A stretch of 64,000 nucleotides of DNA from [Clostridium] aerotolerans DSM 5434. GTDB taxonomy: Bacteria > Bacillota > Clostridia > Lachnospirales > Lachnospiraceae. The notes under the pieces were generated by a model. It searched no databases, had not been told where the DNA came from, and saw nothing but the letters and a program-made list of their open reading frames with translations. Below, piece after piece: positions 51,526 to 60,228 of the stretch (position 1 is the first letter of the stretch; the number at the start of each line of letters is the position of its first letter). The stretch covers positions 62,001 to 126,000 of the forward strand of contig NZ_JHWJ01000005.1 of NCBI RefSeq assembly GCF_000687555.1. Direction: 5' to 3'. Both the position numbers and the translations under genes were made by a program.

Positions 51526-51534
51526 TGCTAAAAT
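51526..51534 (+). promoter_or_regulatory. Extended -10 promoter before DUF4321
   Basis: TG-C-TAAAAT (51526-51534) is an extended -10 element without a convincing -35. Transcription would begin near 51541, just after an ATG at 51538 that could otherwise be taken as the DUF4321 start; this argues for the ATG at 51589. Confidence 0.4.
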
Positions 51535-51588
51535 ATCATGATAGGTATGGACATTCCTGCCATTAAACCAAAAGGGGTAGCAGAGCAG

Positions 51589-51840
51589 ATGAAGTACAAA
51601 AATTGCTGGATACTGCTTCTTCTTATGCTTGCCGGTGTTGTATTAGGAGGCTTTGTTGGAAATCTTACTGAGGGTATATCCGGATTGTCATGGCTAAGTG
51701 CAGGACAGTCTTTTGGATTCGATACGCCCATTGTAGTAAATTTCGGCATTTTAGTCATTACCTTTGGTTTTAATATAAAAATCACCATGTCCGGCATTAT
51801 AGGAATAGGGGCAGCCCTCATAACGTATCGGTTCATTTGA
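51589..51840 (+). CDS. DUF4321 small membrane protein
   Basis: The 83-residue protein has two membrane helices (CWILLLLMLAGVVLGGFVG, and a C-terminal helix in the IGIGAALITYRFI stretch) with a short outer loop. The DUF4321 family is frequent in Clostridia next to radC and mre genes; its role is unknown. An earlier ATG (51538) gives 100 residues but adds a hydrophilic tract and lies at the predicted transcription start. The stop lies before radC; the two probably share a transcript. Confidence 0.75.
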   Translation: MKYKNCWILLLLMLAGVVLGGFVGNLTEGISGLSWLSAGQSFGFDTPIVVNFGILVITFGFNIKITMSGIIGIGAALITYRFI

Positions 51841-51890
51841 TTCTTACATATGTCTATACACGTGCCTGGAGAGTAACGGACAGGAGACAT

Positions 51891-52586
51891 ATGAAACGTA
51901 TAACCATGAAAGACATCCCATCGGATGAGAGGCCCTATGAAAAGTGTTTGAAAGAAGGGGCACAGAGCTTAAGCGACGCGGAACTTTTATCGATCATTAT
52001 CCGCACGGGTAGCAGAGGAGAGAATTCTCTGATACTGGCACAAAAGATACTGGCCCTAAATTATCCGAAGAAGGGTATTTTAGGGCTTTTACACCTTTCT
52101 ATGCAGGAACTCATGCAGGTGAAAGGGATCGGAACAGTCAAAGGTGCCCAGCTTTTATGCATCGGAGAGCTTTCTAAACGCATCTGGAAAAGAACAGCAC
52201 AGCTGGAAGCGGCCTCTTTTCATAATCCCCTTGACATCGTCAACTACTATGTGGAAGACATGCGTCACAGGGAACAGGAGCTTGTTTATGTAATGCTTCT
52301 GAATACAAAAGGAGTCCTGATCAGGGACATAATGATCTCTCAGGGAACGGTCAATGTATCCGTTGTTTCTCCCAGAGAGATTTTCATTGAAGCTGTGAAG
52401 CATCATGCTGTGAGCCTGGTGATGATTCACAATCACCCAAGCGGTGACCCAGCTCCAAGCAGAGAAGATATCAACCTTACAAAAAGAGTTAAGGAAGCCG
52501 GAGAATTATTAGGCATTCGGCTGTTAGATCACATAATTATAGGAGATAATTGTTATATCAGTTTGAAAGAACGGGGAATCTTGTAA
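51891..52586 (+). CDS. radC: RadC-family JAMM protein
   Basis: The 231-residue protein has an N-terminal helix-hairpin-helix part (ELMQVKGIGTVKGAQLL) and the C-terminal JAMM-type metal site HNHPSGDPAPSREDI, followed by DHIIIGDNCYISLKERGIL. The old link with DNA repair is not supported by later work, so the function is open. ATG 51891 with ACAGGAGACAT upstream was chosen over a longer in-frame reading from 51837 that overlaps DUF4321. mreC follows without a gap. Confidence 0.9.
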   Translation: MKRITMKDIPSDERPYEKCLKEGAQSLSDAELLSIIIRTGSRGENSLILAQKILALNYPKKGILGLLHLSMQELMQVKGIGTVKGAQLLCIGELSKRIWKRTAQLEAASFHNPLDIVNYYVEDMRHREQELVYVMLLNTKGVLIRDIMISQGTVNVSVVSPREIFIEAVKHHAVSLVMIHNHPSGDPAPSREDINLTKRVKEAGELLGIRLLDHIIIGDNCYISLKERGIL

Positions 52587-53483
52587 ATGGAATCAAAGCG
52601 CAGTAAATATGTTCTTATATCTTTAACCGTATTTTGTATCCTGCTGATTGGGCTGACCTCGATTCGCGACACGTGGCTGACCCCTCTTCGGACGGGCGTG
52701 GGCTATGTCCTGATTCCGGTGCAATCAGGAGTTAATTCAGTGGGTTCCGCCATATACGGGGAAATCACAGACCTTTCTAAATTGCACAGTGCCCAAAAAG
52801 AAAATAAAGAGATGAAAGATATCATCACACAGCTGACCGAAGAAAATACCAGACTTCAATCAGAGGAACTGGAACTAAACCGCCTTAGAAAGCTCTATGG
52901 TCTGGATCAGCAGTACGGACAATATGAAAAAGTGGGAGCCAGAGTCATTGCCAATGATTCCAGCAACTGGTTTCAGGTGTTCCGTATTGACAAGGGCTCC
53001 AAGGATGGCATTGCTGTGAATATGAATGTAATGGCTGGCGGCGGTCTTGTGGGAATCGTTACGGATGTAGGTGCCAATTATGCTACAGTCCGTTCCATCA
53101 TTGATGATTCCAGCCGTGTAAGCAGTATGGCAATGCAGTCTGGTGACAGCTGTATTGTTGCCGGTGATCTGACTTTATTTAAAGAAGGAAGACTTAGAAT
53201 CACCAATGTTTTAAAGGATAGTGATTTAAAGGATGGAGATAAAATTGTCACTTCCAATATAAGCTCGGTATTCCTTCCAGGACTTTTGGTGGGTTATGCC
53301 GCTGATATTACCAACGACAGTAACAATGTTACAAAATCCGGATATCTGGTCCCTGCCGCAGAATTTGACAGTCTGCAGGAAGTACTGGTTATTACGAAAT
53401 TAAAATCTGAAATGATGAAAGAAGAAACTTCCCAGGAGACAACTTCCGCTGAAACACAGGCGACGGAAAGTGCTTCTCAATAG
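52587..53483 (+). CDS. mreC: Rod shape-determining protein MreC
   Basis: MreC is a membrane-anchored part of the elongation complex that links MreB to the wall synthases. The 298-residue protein has one transmembrane helix near residues 7-26, a coiled coil (about residues 57-95, HSAQKENKEMKDIITQLTEE onward) and the two beta-barrel domains with ARVIANDSSNWFQVFRIDKG and VMAGGGLVGIV. A serine-, threonine- and glutamate-rich tail ends the protein. It is the first gene after radC in the mreC-mreD-PBP2-min-rodA run. Confidence 0.95.
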   Translation: MESKRSKYVLISLTVFCILLIGLTSIRDTWLTPLRTGVGYVLIPVQSGVNSVGSAIYGEITDLSKLHSAQKENKEMKDIITQLTEENTRLQSEELELNRLRKLYGLDQQYGQYEKVGARVIANDSSNWFQVFRIDKGSKDGIAVNMNVMAGGGLVGIVTDVGANYATVRSIIDDSSRVSSMAMQSGDSCIVAGDLTLFKEGRLRITNVLKDSDLKDGDKIVTSNISSVFLPGLLVGYAADITNDSNNVTKSGYLVPAAEFDSLQEVLVITKLKSEMMKEETSQETTSAETQATESASQ

Positions 53484-53497
53484 CGAAAAGGAGTATC

Positions 53498-54016
53498 ATG
53501 AGACGTGTTTTTTTCAATGTACTGCTGATTATTCTGGCATTTACCATTCAAAACTGTATATTCCCATTGCTGCCGTTTTTATCAGCGTCTCCAAATCTGC
53601 TTTTAATTCTGACCTTTTCCTTCGGCTTCATGCATGGAAAAGAGGCAGGAATGTATTACGGTCTGCTTTCCGGGTTGCTGATGGATCTGTTTTATACTGG
53701 TCCCTTCGGCTTTTATACCCTGATTTTTCTATATGTAGGGTATGTGAATGGTATTTGCACCAAGTATTATTACGAAGATTATATTACCCTTCCATTAATA
53801 CTCAGTGTACTGAATGAATTGACTTACAACTTTTACATTTATGTTTTCCGGTTCCTGATCCGCCAAAAGCTGCGGATTGGATACTATTTTGTTAATATCG
53901 TGCTGCCGGAAATCATTTTTACCGTAGTGACGACACTGCTTCTTTATCGTGTATTAATGATTATAAATCGTCATTTGGAAGACATAGGAAAAAGAGGAGA
54001 TTCGAACATTGTTTAG
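53498..54016 (+). CDS. mreD: Rod shape-determining protein MreD
   Basis: The 172-residue protein has about five membrane helices and the MreD style: FTIQNCIFPLLPFLSASPNLLLIL at the start and FGFMHGKEAGMYYGLLSGLLMDLFYTGPFGFYTLIF in the middle. MreD binds MreC in the elongation complex. It starts 14 bases after mreC (binding site AAAAGGAGTATC) and overlaps the PBP2 gene by eight bases. Confidence 0.92.
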   Translation: MRRVFFNVLLIILAFTIQNCIFPLLPFLSASPNLLLILTFSFGFMHGKEAGMYYGLLSGLLMDLFYTGPFGFYTLIFLYVGYVNGICTKYYYEDYITLPLILSVLNELTYNFYIYVFRFLIRQKLRIGYYFVNIVLPEIIFTVVTTLLLYRVLMIINRHLEDIGKRGDSNIV

Positions 54017-56873
54017 GGATTTATTGGACATCGTTTCTGAGTTTTTTAAAAAAGCTGTATCATCCCGGCTTTTCGTACTTGGAATCATTTGTTTTGCCAT
54101 GTATGTCGGCTTAATTAACAAGCTGTTCCATATGCAGATTATCAATGGAGAAAAGGCCCTTAATGAATATTTCCAGATAACAGAGCAGACCATCACCACA
54201 GCTGGTACGAGAGGCAATATTTATGACAGGAATGGTAAGGTCTTAGCTTATAACAAGCTGGCTTACTCGGTGACGGTTCAGGATAACGGAGCCTATAAAA
54301 CTCCAGCCGCCAGAAACAATATGTACTTGAACCTGGTGAGAATCCTTCAGAACCATAAAGAGACCATTCAGAGTAAATTTGAAGTGGCCATAGACTCAAA
54401 TGGAGATATGGTTTATACCTCTTCCTCTGAAACGTCAAGAAAAAGATTCCTTCGTGATTATTACGGATTAAAAAGTATAGACGAGCTGGATGATGAAAAG
54501 GGGAAGTATCCCTCGAATTTAAGCGCAAGAGAGTTATTTGATTGGGCCTGCAAAGAAAATGGCTTAAAGGATTTGAAAGACACGAAAGAGAACATAATCA
54601 CTTTAACTGACCAGGAAGCCCTTGATATTATAAATATTAAATACGCCCTTCGTCTCATGTCCTACCGGAAATATGAAGCGACGACAGTAGCCTCCCAGGT
54701 GAGTGATGAGACAGTGGCGGATATCTTGGAGCATCTTAGTGATTTACAGGGAGTCAGTGTAGAGGAAACCACCATTCGGGCCTATAATTACAGCATTCCA
54801 TTTGCCCCTATTATCGGTTATACGGGAAAGGTACCTGAGGATCAGTTGGAGGATCTTCAGAAGAAGAAAGATGACTATGATATTAACGATATCGTAGGAC
54901 GTACCGGCATTGAATACACCATGGAACATGAGCTTCAGGGAACCAAGGGCAAGAAGACCATATACAAAGACAGCGTAGGAAGAATCCGTGAAACCAAGGA
55001 TCAAACCGATTCCTCTGCTGGAAATGATGTATATTTAAATCAGGATGCGGACCTTCAGGTTGGTATTTATCATTTGATTGAACAGTCTTTAGCTGGTGTT
55101 CTCATAAAAACCATTGTGAATGGTGATTATAAAACCGGGGCTAATACCGATGGTTCTAATATGAAAATCCCTGTTAAGGATGCTTATTATCAGCTGATCA
55201 ATAACAATGTACTATCCTTAAAGGAACTGGAGGAAACAGATGCCTCTGCGGTTGAAAAAAATATCTATTCCAAATACATATCTTCTCAAAAACAGATATT
55301 TGCAAATTTAAGAAATGAATTAATGAGTGCCCATCCCACACCGATGAAGGATCTGCCGGAAGATATGAAAGCTTATATGTTTTATATCTATACCTATTTG
55401 TCAGGCCCCACGGTTGGTATCATTAAAGAAGATCAGGTAGATACTTCAAGTGAAGAATACCAGGCCTGGAAATCCAATGAGATGAGTCTCAGGGATTATC
55501 TTTATTATGGAATTGCAAACGGCTGGGTGGATACCACAAAGCTTGAAACCGGTTCCAAATATTCCAATGCAGATGATACCTTTGAACAGCTTATTAATTA
55601 TGTACTGACCAATCTGGAAGGGGACCGTAACTTCACCAAGAGGATTTACCGTTACCTGATTAATGACGATGTTATTACCGGTCAGGAACTGTGCCTCGCC
55701 CTGTACGACCAGGGAGTATTAAAGGATGACGGTCAGGATGCGGCCCAGCTTAGAGCCACCGGAGATGCCTACTCCTTCCTGTTAAAAAAGCTGTCCACCT
55801 TGGAGATCACACCGGCCCAGCTGGCATTATCGCCCTGTAACGCTGGTGTTGTAGTTACTAATGATAAAACAGGCGAAGTTCTTGCATTGGTTTCTTATCC
55901 TGGGTATGATAACAACCGGATCGGAGACGGGACCTATTTCAGTCAGCTTCAGGCAGACATGTCTCTGCCCCTTTATAACAATGCGACTCAGACGAGAAAA
56001 GCACCAGGTTCTACCTTTAAGCCGATTACAGCAGTTGCGGCACTGGAAGAACGAGCCATTACAACCGATGAGACCATAAACTGTACCGGCATCTATACAG
56101 ATGTGGAACCGCCAATTAAATGCTGGATTTATTCCGGGCATCACGGCCCTTTGAATATAGTAGGTGGAATTGAAAATTCCTGTAACTTTTTATTTGCGGA
56201 TTTAGGGCATCGTTTGTCAACCGATGCCGGAGGCGTATACTCCCCAGATTTGGGCCTTGATGTTTTACGCACTTACGCAACCAAGTTCGGACTGGATCAT
56301 AAGTCCGGCGTAGAAATTGCAGAGCTTGATCCTCAGATTTCCAAAGAAGCTCCCGAGCGTTCTGCCATGGGACAGGGAAGCCATGCGTACACCAATGTAC
56401 AGCTTTCCAGATATGTGGCAGCCATCGCAAACAGGGGAACCGTTTTTGAACTCAGTTTACTTGATAAAACAACGGATTCTGAAGGCAATCTGATACAAGA
56501 TTATACCCCTAAGATTTCTTCTCATATTGACGCGGCGACAACAACGTGGGATACTGTACAACAGGGAATGAGAGAAGTGATTGCAAATGGTTCAACCAAA
56601 AGGTTGTTTCAAGACCTTGAAGTGGAGATTGCAGGTAAGACAGGTACCGCTCAGGAAGCCCGCAACAAACCCAACCATGCTTTCTTCATTTCTTATGCGC
56701 CATATGACAATCCGGAAATCTGTGTTACTGTGAATATTCCGTATGGCTACTCATCATCCAATGCGGCCAATATTGCGAAGAATGTTTACAAATACTACTA
56801 TGGTTATACTGACTTAGAATCCATTGTAAACGCGGGTGCCCTGGATGCAGCGAAAGTCAATATTCGCGATTAA
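54009..56873 (+). CDS. mrdA: Penicillin-binding protein 2 (elongation transpeptidase) with large insertion
   Basis: This class B PBP crosslinks peptidoglycan with RodA during elongation. At 954 residues it exceeds the usual 600-700. After an N-terminal membrane helix (21-40) comes the PBP-dimer region with ITTAGTRGNIYDRNG at 62-76; then a stretch of about 245 residues (365-610), mostly helical and charged, is inserted where other PBP2 proteins pass straight from LLAG to AVVVTDPRTG. The transpeptidase follows with SxxK S668-T-F-K671, SCN 724-726 and KTG 877-879, all intact. The start is a TTG at 54009 inside mreD, with AGAGGAG upstream. Confidence 0.92.
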   Translation: MFRDLLDIVSEFFKKAVSSRLFVLGIICFAMYVGLINKLFHMQIINGEKALNEYFQITEQTITTAGTRGNIYDRNGKVLAYNKLAYSVTVQDNGAYKTPAARNNMYLNLVRILQNHKETIQSKFEVAIDSNGDMVYTSSSETSRKRFLRDYYGLKSIDELDDEKGKYPSNLSARELFDWACKENGLKDLKDTKENIITLTDQEALDIINIKYALRLMSYRKYEATTVASQVSDETVADILEHLSDLQGVSVEETTIRAYNYSIPFAPIIGYTGKVPEDQLEDLQKKKDDYDINDIVGRTGIEYTMEHELQGTKGKKTIYKDSVGRIRETKDQTDSSAGNDVYLNQDADLQVGIYHLIEQSLAGVLIKTIVNGDYKTGANTDGSNMKIPVKDAYYQLINNNVLSLKELEETDASAVEKNIYSKYISSQKQIFANLRNELMSAHPTPMKDLPEDMKAYMFYIYTYLSGPTVGIIKEDQVDTSSEEYQAWKSNEMSLRDYLYYGIANGWVDTTKLETGSKYSNADDTFEQLINYVLTNLEGDRNFTKRIYRYLINDDVITGQELCLALYDQGVLKDDGQDAAQLRATGDAYSFLLKKLSTLEITPAQLALSPCNAGVVVTNDKTGEVLALVSYPGYDNNRIGDGTYFSQLQADMSLPLYNNATQTRKAPGSTFKPITAVAALEERAITTDETINCTGIYTDVEPPIKCWIYSGHHGPLNIVGGIENSCNFLFADLGHRLSTDAGGVYSPDLGLDVLRTYATKFGLDHKSGVEIAELDPQISKEAPERSAMGQGSHAYTNVQLSRYVAAIANRGTVFELSLLDKTTDSEGNLIQDYTPKISSHIDAATTTWDTVQQGMREVIANGSTKRLFQDLEVEIAGKTGTAQEARNKPNHAFFISYAPYDNPEICVTVNIPYGYSSSNAANIAKNVYKYYYGYTDLESIVNAGALDAAKVNIRD

Positions 56874-56890
56874 CTAGGATAAGAGGTGAT

Positions 56891-57559
56891 ATGATGCATA
56901 ATACCGTAGTAATTAAGAGCAACAGAGCAGGTATGACTGTCATCCTGGACCCCGACCTCCCTTTCCCTCAGCTTCTTTCTGATATTGGGAAAAAATTCGG
57001 GGATAATTCAAAATTCTGGGGATCAGTACAAATGACCCTGACTCTAGAAGGCAGGCAATTAACTTCTGAAGAAGAATTCGCAATCATCAACCAGATTACG
57101 AATAACTCCAATGTGGAAATTATCTGTATTGTCGATACGGATGCGAACCGGTTGGAGCGATGTGAAAAAGCACTCAATGAGAAACTTATGGAGCTGTCCT
57201 GTCAGACCGGCCAGTTCTTTAAAGGTAATTTGCAAAACGGAGAGACCTTGGAATCGGAAGCCAGCATTGTCATTATTGGAGACGTGTGCAAAGGTGCTAA
57301 GGTGCTTGCTAAGGGAAATGTCATTGTTCTTGGCAAGTTAACCGGAACCGTATGTGCCGGGGTAGCTGGTAATAAGAGCGCACTGATCACCGCTCTTGAT
57401 ATGGCTCCCATACAGCTGCGTATCGCAGACTGTACTTCAGGTCTTGATGGCCGTGGCAGGCGTTTGGGCAGGGGACCCATGAAGGCTTATCTTGAAAATA
57501 ATAAGGTCATTGTTAAACCAATGAAAAAAAGTATGGAAATATTCCATAAATTAAGGTAA
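56891..57559 (+). CDS. minC: Septum site-determining protein MinC
   Basis: MinC is the FtsZ-polymer inhibitor of the Min system. The 222-residue protein has the N-terminal MinC domain (residues 1-100) and a C-terminal beta-helix domain with GDVCKGAKVLAKGNVIVLGKLTG, which binds MinD, and the basic turn RIADC. ATG 56891 is followed by another ATG; AAGAGGTGAT lies before it. It begins the min set and lies directly behind PBP2. Confidence 0.95.
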   Translation: MMHNTVVIKSNRAGMTVILDPDLPFPQLLSDIGKKFGDNSKFWGSVQMTLTLEGRQLTSEEEFAIINQITNNSNVEIICIVDTDANRLERCEKALNEKLMELSCQTGQFFKGNLQNGETLESEASIVIIGDVCKGAKVLAKGNVIVLGKLTGTVCAGVAGNKSALITALDMAPIQLRIADCTSGLDGRGRRLGRGPMKAYLENNKVIVKPMKKSMEIFHKLR

Positions 57560-57594
57560 AATAGTATAAGGTATAAAAATCAGGAGGATATGGT

Positions 57595-58386
57595 ATGTGT
57601 GAAATCATCGTAATCACTTCTGGAAAAGGCGGGGTAGGCAAAACGACAACTTCTGCCAACGTCGGTACCGGACTGGCAATTCTTGGGAAAAAGGTAGTTC
57701 TGATTGATACTGATATCGGACTGCGAAACCTTGATGTAGTCATGGGTCTGGAAAACCGCATCGTTTACAATTTAGTAGACGTGGTAGAAGGGAACTGCCG
57801 TATGAAGCAGGCCCTGATAAAAGACAAAAGATACCCGAACTTATTTTTACTTCCCTCTGCACAGACGAGGGACAAGACTGCTGTTACACCCGGCCAGATG
57901 GTAAAGCTGGTTGACGATTTAAGGGATGAATTTGATTTTATTATCCTTGATTGTCCTGCCGGGATTGAACAGGGCTTCCAAAACGCCATTGCAGGCGCTG
58001 GCAGAGCCATAGTCGTTACAACACCGGAGGTTTCTGCGATCCGGGATGCAGACCGTATTATCGGACTTTTAGAAGCCGCTGATATGGGAAGCATTGAATT
58101 GATTGTTAACCGGATACGGGCTGACATGGTAAAGCGCGGAGATATGATGTCGTTAGATGATGTAATGGACATACTTGCGGTAGATATCATAGGAGCTGTA
58201 CCGGATGATGAGGATATTGTTATTTCCTCCAATCAGGGAGAGCCGCTGGTAGGCATGGGAACCCCAGCGGGACAAGCTTACATGGATATCTGCAGAAGGA
58301 TTGCCGGCGAGAACATCCCGATTCAGAATCCAGCCGTGCGCGAAGGCCTGTTCTTCAAACTCTCAAATCTCTTAAAGAGAGCATAG
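57595..58386 (+). CDS. minD: Septum site-determining ATPase MinD
   Basis: MinD binds the membrane in the ATP form and recruits MinC. The 263-residue protein has the deviant Walker A GKGGVGKTT (residues 10-18), TDIGLRNLDVVMGLENR, the DCPAGIEQGFQNAIAGA segment and a C-terminal amphipathic helix (LFFKLSNLLKRA) that serves as the membrane tether. ATG 57595 has a CAGGAGGATATG site. minE follows at 58398. Confidence 0.98.
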   Translation: MCEIIVITSGKGGVGKTTTSANVGTGLAILGKKVVLIDTDIGLRNLDVVMGLENRIVYNLVDVVEGNCRMKQALIKDKRYPNLFLLPSAQTRDKTAVTPGQMVKLVDDLRDEFDFIILDCPAGIEQGFQNAIAGAGRAIVVTTPEVSAIRDADRIIGLLEAADMGSIELIVNRIRADMVKRGDMMSLDDVMDILAVDIIGAVPDDEDIVISSNQGEPLVGMGTPAGQAYMDICRRIAGENIPIQNPAVREGLFFKLSNLLKRA

Positions 58387-58397
58387 GAGGGTTTGAT

Positions 58398-58676
58398 ATG
58401 AGCCTGTTTCCTGTATTCCGCAAGAAGAATTCAGGAGAAATTGCAAGAAATCGTCTGAAACTTTTGCTGGTTGCGGACAAGGCTGATTGTTCTCCTGAAA
58501 TCATGCAGATGATAAAAGACGATATGATCCGTGTAGTATCAAGATACATGGATATAGATTCCGACAGAATAGAGATACAGATGAAGAAGTTAAAGCAGCC
58601 GGACTGTGAAGGTTTTTCTCCGGTGCTTTATGCTAACATCCCTATCCGCGATGTACCTGACAAGGGGATATATTAA
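58398..58676 (+). CDS. minE: Cell division topological specificity factor MinE
   Basis: MinE drives MinD off the membrane and gives the Min system its pattern. The 92-residue product has an N-terminal hydrophobic segment (MSLFPVFRKKNSGE), the anti-MinCD helix around ARNRLKLLLVADKADCSPE and the C-terminal topological domain with DDMIRVVSRYMDIDSDRIEIQMKK. The presence of MinE rather than only DivIVA is typical of many Clostridia. It is followed by rodA two bases later. Confidence 0.95.
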   Translation: MSLFPVFRKKNSGEIARNRLKLLLVADKADCSPEIMQMIKDDMIRVVSRYMDIDSDRIEIQMKKLKQPDCEGFSPVLYANIPIRDVPDKGIY

Positions 58677-58678
58677 TT

Positions 58679-59803
58679 ATGTTTTCAGAAATCAACTTAA
58701 AGTTTTATAATTACCGTTTAGTTTTATATATGATAATTTTGTCCGTGACTGGAATCCTGGTGGTGGCAAGTGCCTCCAATCAGGACTCCTCTATTGTGAC
58801 GAAGCAGATCATAGGAGTTATGGTAGGGTTTGCCTTGGCTATCGGCATTTCTATCATTGATTATCACAACATAACAAAGCTGTATGTTTTGGTTTATGCA
58901 GGCTGCATCATTTTACTGGGGGCGGTACTGGTTATGGGGCATACGGCGGGAGGTGCAACCAGATGGATCAACCTTCCGGGTATCGGTCGCATCCAGCCCT
59001 CTGAATTCGTAAAAATAGGATTAATTATATTCTTCTCCTGGTACTGGAATAAATATCAGGAGAAGATGAATATGCCGGTCATGATAGGAATGGCGGCAGG
59101 ACTAGCTGCCATTCCTATCGGCCTTATTTTTGCAGAACCAAACCTGTCAACCAGTCTTGTGGTCACCATTATCATTCTTTGTATGGTTTTTTCCGCAGGA
59201 ATCAGTTATCGTTGGATCGGTGGAGTGCTTGCAGTGGCAATACCTGCAGGCGCGCTTTTTATATTCCTGCTGACAAAGGGCCTAATTCCTTTTATTCACG
59301 ACTACCAGGCACGGCGTATTCTTGCGTGGATTTACCCGCATGCCGAGCAATATGCAGAAAATCTGTATCAGCAAAAAAATTCAATCATGGCAATCAGTTC
59401 CGGCCAGCTTCAGGGGAAGGGACTTTTTAATACGACAATCGCATCTGTAAAAGATGGGAATTTCTTATCAGCTGGAGAAACCGACTTTATTTTCGCTATC
59501 ATTGGCGAAGAGATGGGGTTTCGTGGCAGTGTAATCATCATTCTCATTATTGGTCTTGTTGTTTTTGAATGCCTTTATATGGCAGCCCGTTCCAAAGACT
59601 TATCAGGAAGACTGATTTGTACGGGTATGGCAGCTTTGATTGGTTTTCAGGCATTTGCTAATATTGCAGTGGCGACACAGATTTTCCCAAATACAGGCCT
59701 CCCGCTTCCGTTTATCAGCTCGGGAGTCAGTTCGCTCATTAGTATTTTTATGGGCATGGGGCTGGTGCTGAATGTTGGATTGCAACGCAAAATCGGTAAT
59801 TAA
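58679..59803 (+). CDS. rodA: Rod shape-determining protein RodA (SEDS glycosyltransferase)
   Basis: RodA polymerises glycan strands with PBP2. The 374-residue protein has about ten membrane helices and the SEDS motifs: GGATRWINLPGIGRIQPSEFVKIGLI (residues 85-110), the EPNLSTSLV region, GEEMGFRGSVIII with the outer glutamate, and GLPLPFISSGVSSLISIFMGMGLVLNV at the end. Its place in the mreC-mreD-PBP2-min cluster favours RodA over FtsW or SpoVE. It is followed by mgsA. Confidence 0.93.
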   Translation: MFSEINLKFYNYRLVLYMIILSVTGILVVASASNQDSSIVTKQIIGVMVGFALAIGISIIDYHNITKLYVLVYAGCIILLGAVLVMGHTAGGATRWINLPGIGRIQPSEFVKIGLIIFFSWYWNKYQEKMNMPVMIGMAAGLAAIPIGLIFAEPNLSTSLVVTIIILCMVFSAGISYRWIGGVLAVAIPAGALFIFLLTKGLIPFIHDYQARRILAWIYPHAEQYAENLYQQKNSIMAISSGQLQGKGLFNTTIASVKDGNFLSAGETDFIFAIIGEEMGFRGSVIIILIIGLVVFECLYMAARSKDLSGRLICTGMAALIGFQAFANIAVATQIFPNTGLPLPFISSGVSSLISIFMGMGLVLNVGLQRKIGN

Positions 59804-59819
59804 TAGGAGGTATATCGTT

Positions 59820-60215
59820 ATGAATATAGGATTAGTTGCACATGATTCTAAGAAAAAACTGATGCAGAACTTCTGCATTGCCTACAGAGGCATTTTAAGC
59901 AAGCATATGTTATATGCAACCGGGACAACCGGACGATTGATTGAGGAAGTAACAAATTTAAACGTTCATAAATATCTGGCAGGGCATTTGGGCGGAGAAC
60001 AGCAGCTTGGATCTCAAATTGAGCACAATGAGATTGATCTGGTGGTCTTCTTAAGAGACCCTCTTACTCAGAAATCCCATGAACCGGATATTGTCAATAT
60101 TATGAGCACCTGTGATATGCACAATATTCCCCTTGCAACCAACCTTGCAACTGCAGAGCTTTTAATCAAATCTCTGGAGCGAGGAGATCTTGAATGGCGG
60201 GAAATGTACAAATAA
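59820..60215 (+). CDS. mgsA: Methylglyoxal synthase
   Basis: The enzyme makes methylglyoxal from dihydroxyacetone phosphate, a bypass of glycolysis. ATG 59820, with TAGGAGGTATATCG upstream, gives 131 residues. The family landmarks are LVAHDSKKKLM at the start, ATGTTGRLI, GGEQQLGSQIEHNEIDLVVFLRDP with the catalytic aspartates, and CDMHNIPLATNLATAELL. It is a common neighbour of rodA in this group. Confidence 0.95.
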   Translation: MNIGLVAHDSKKKLMQNFCIAYRGILSKHMLYATGTTGRLIEEVTNLNVHKYLAGHLGGEQQLGSQIEHNEIDLVVFLRDPLTQKSHEPDIVNIMSTCDMHNIPLATNLATAELLIKSLERGDLEWREMYK

Positions 60216-60228
60216 AGAGGTGTTTTTT

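Noticed and set aside
51538-51588. Longer N-terminus for the DUF4321 protein
   Set aside because: The ATG at 51538 lies at or before the predicted transcription start and has no binding site; the shorter form begins right before the first membrane helix.
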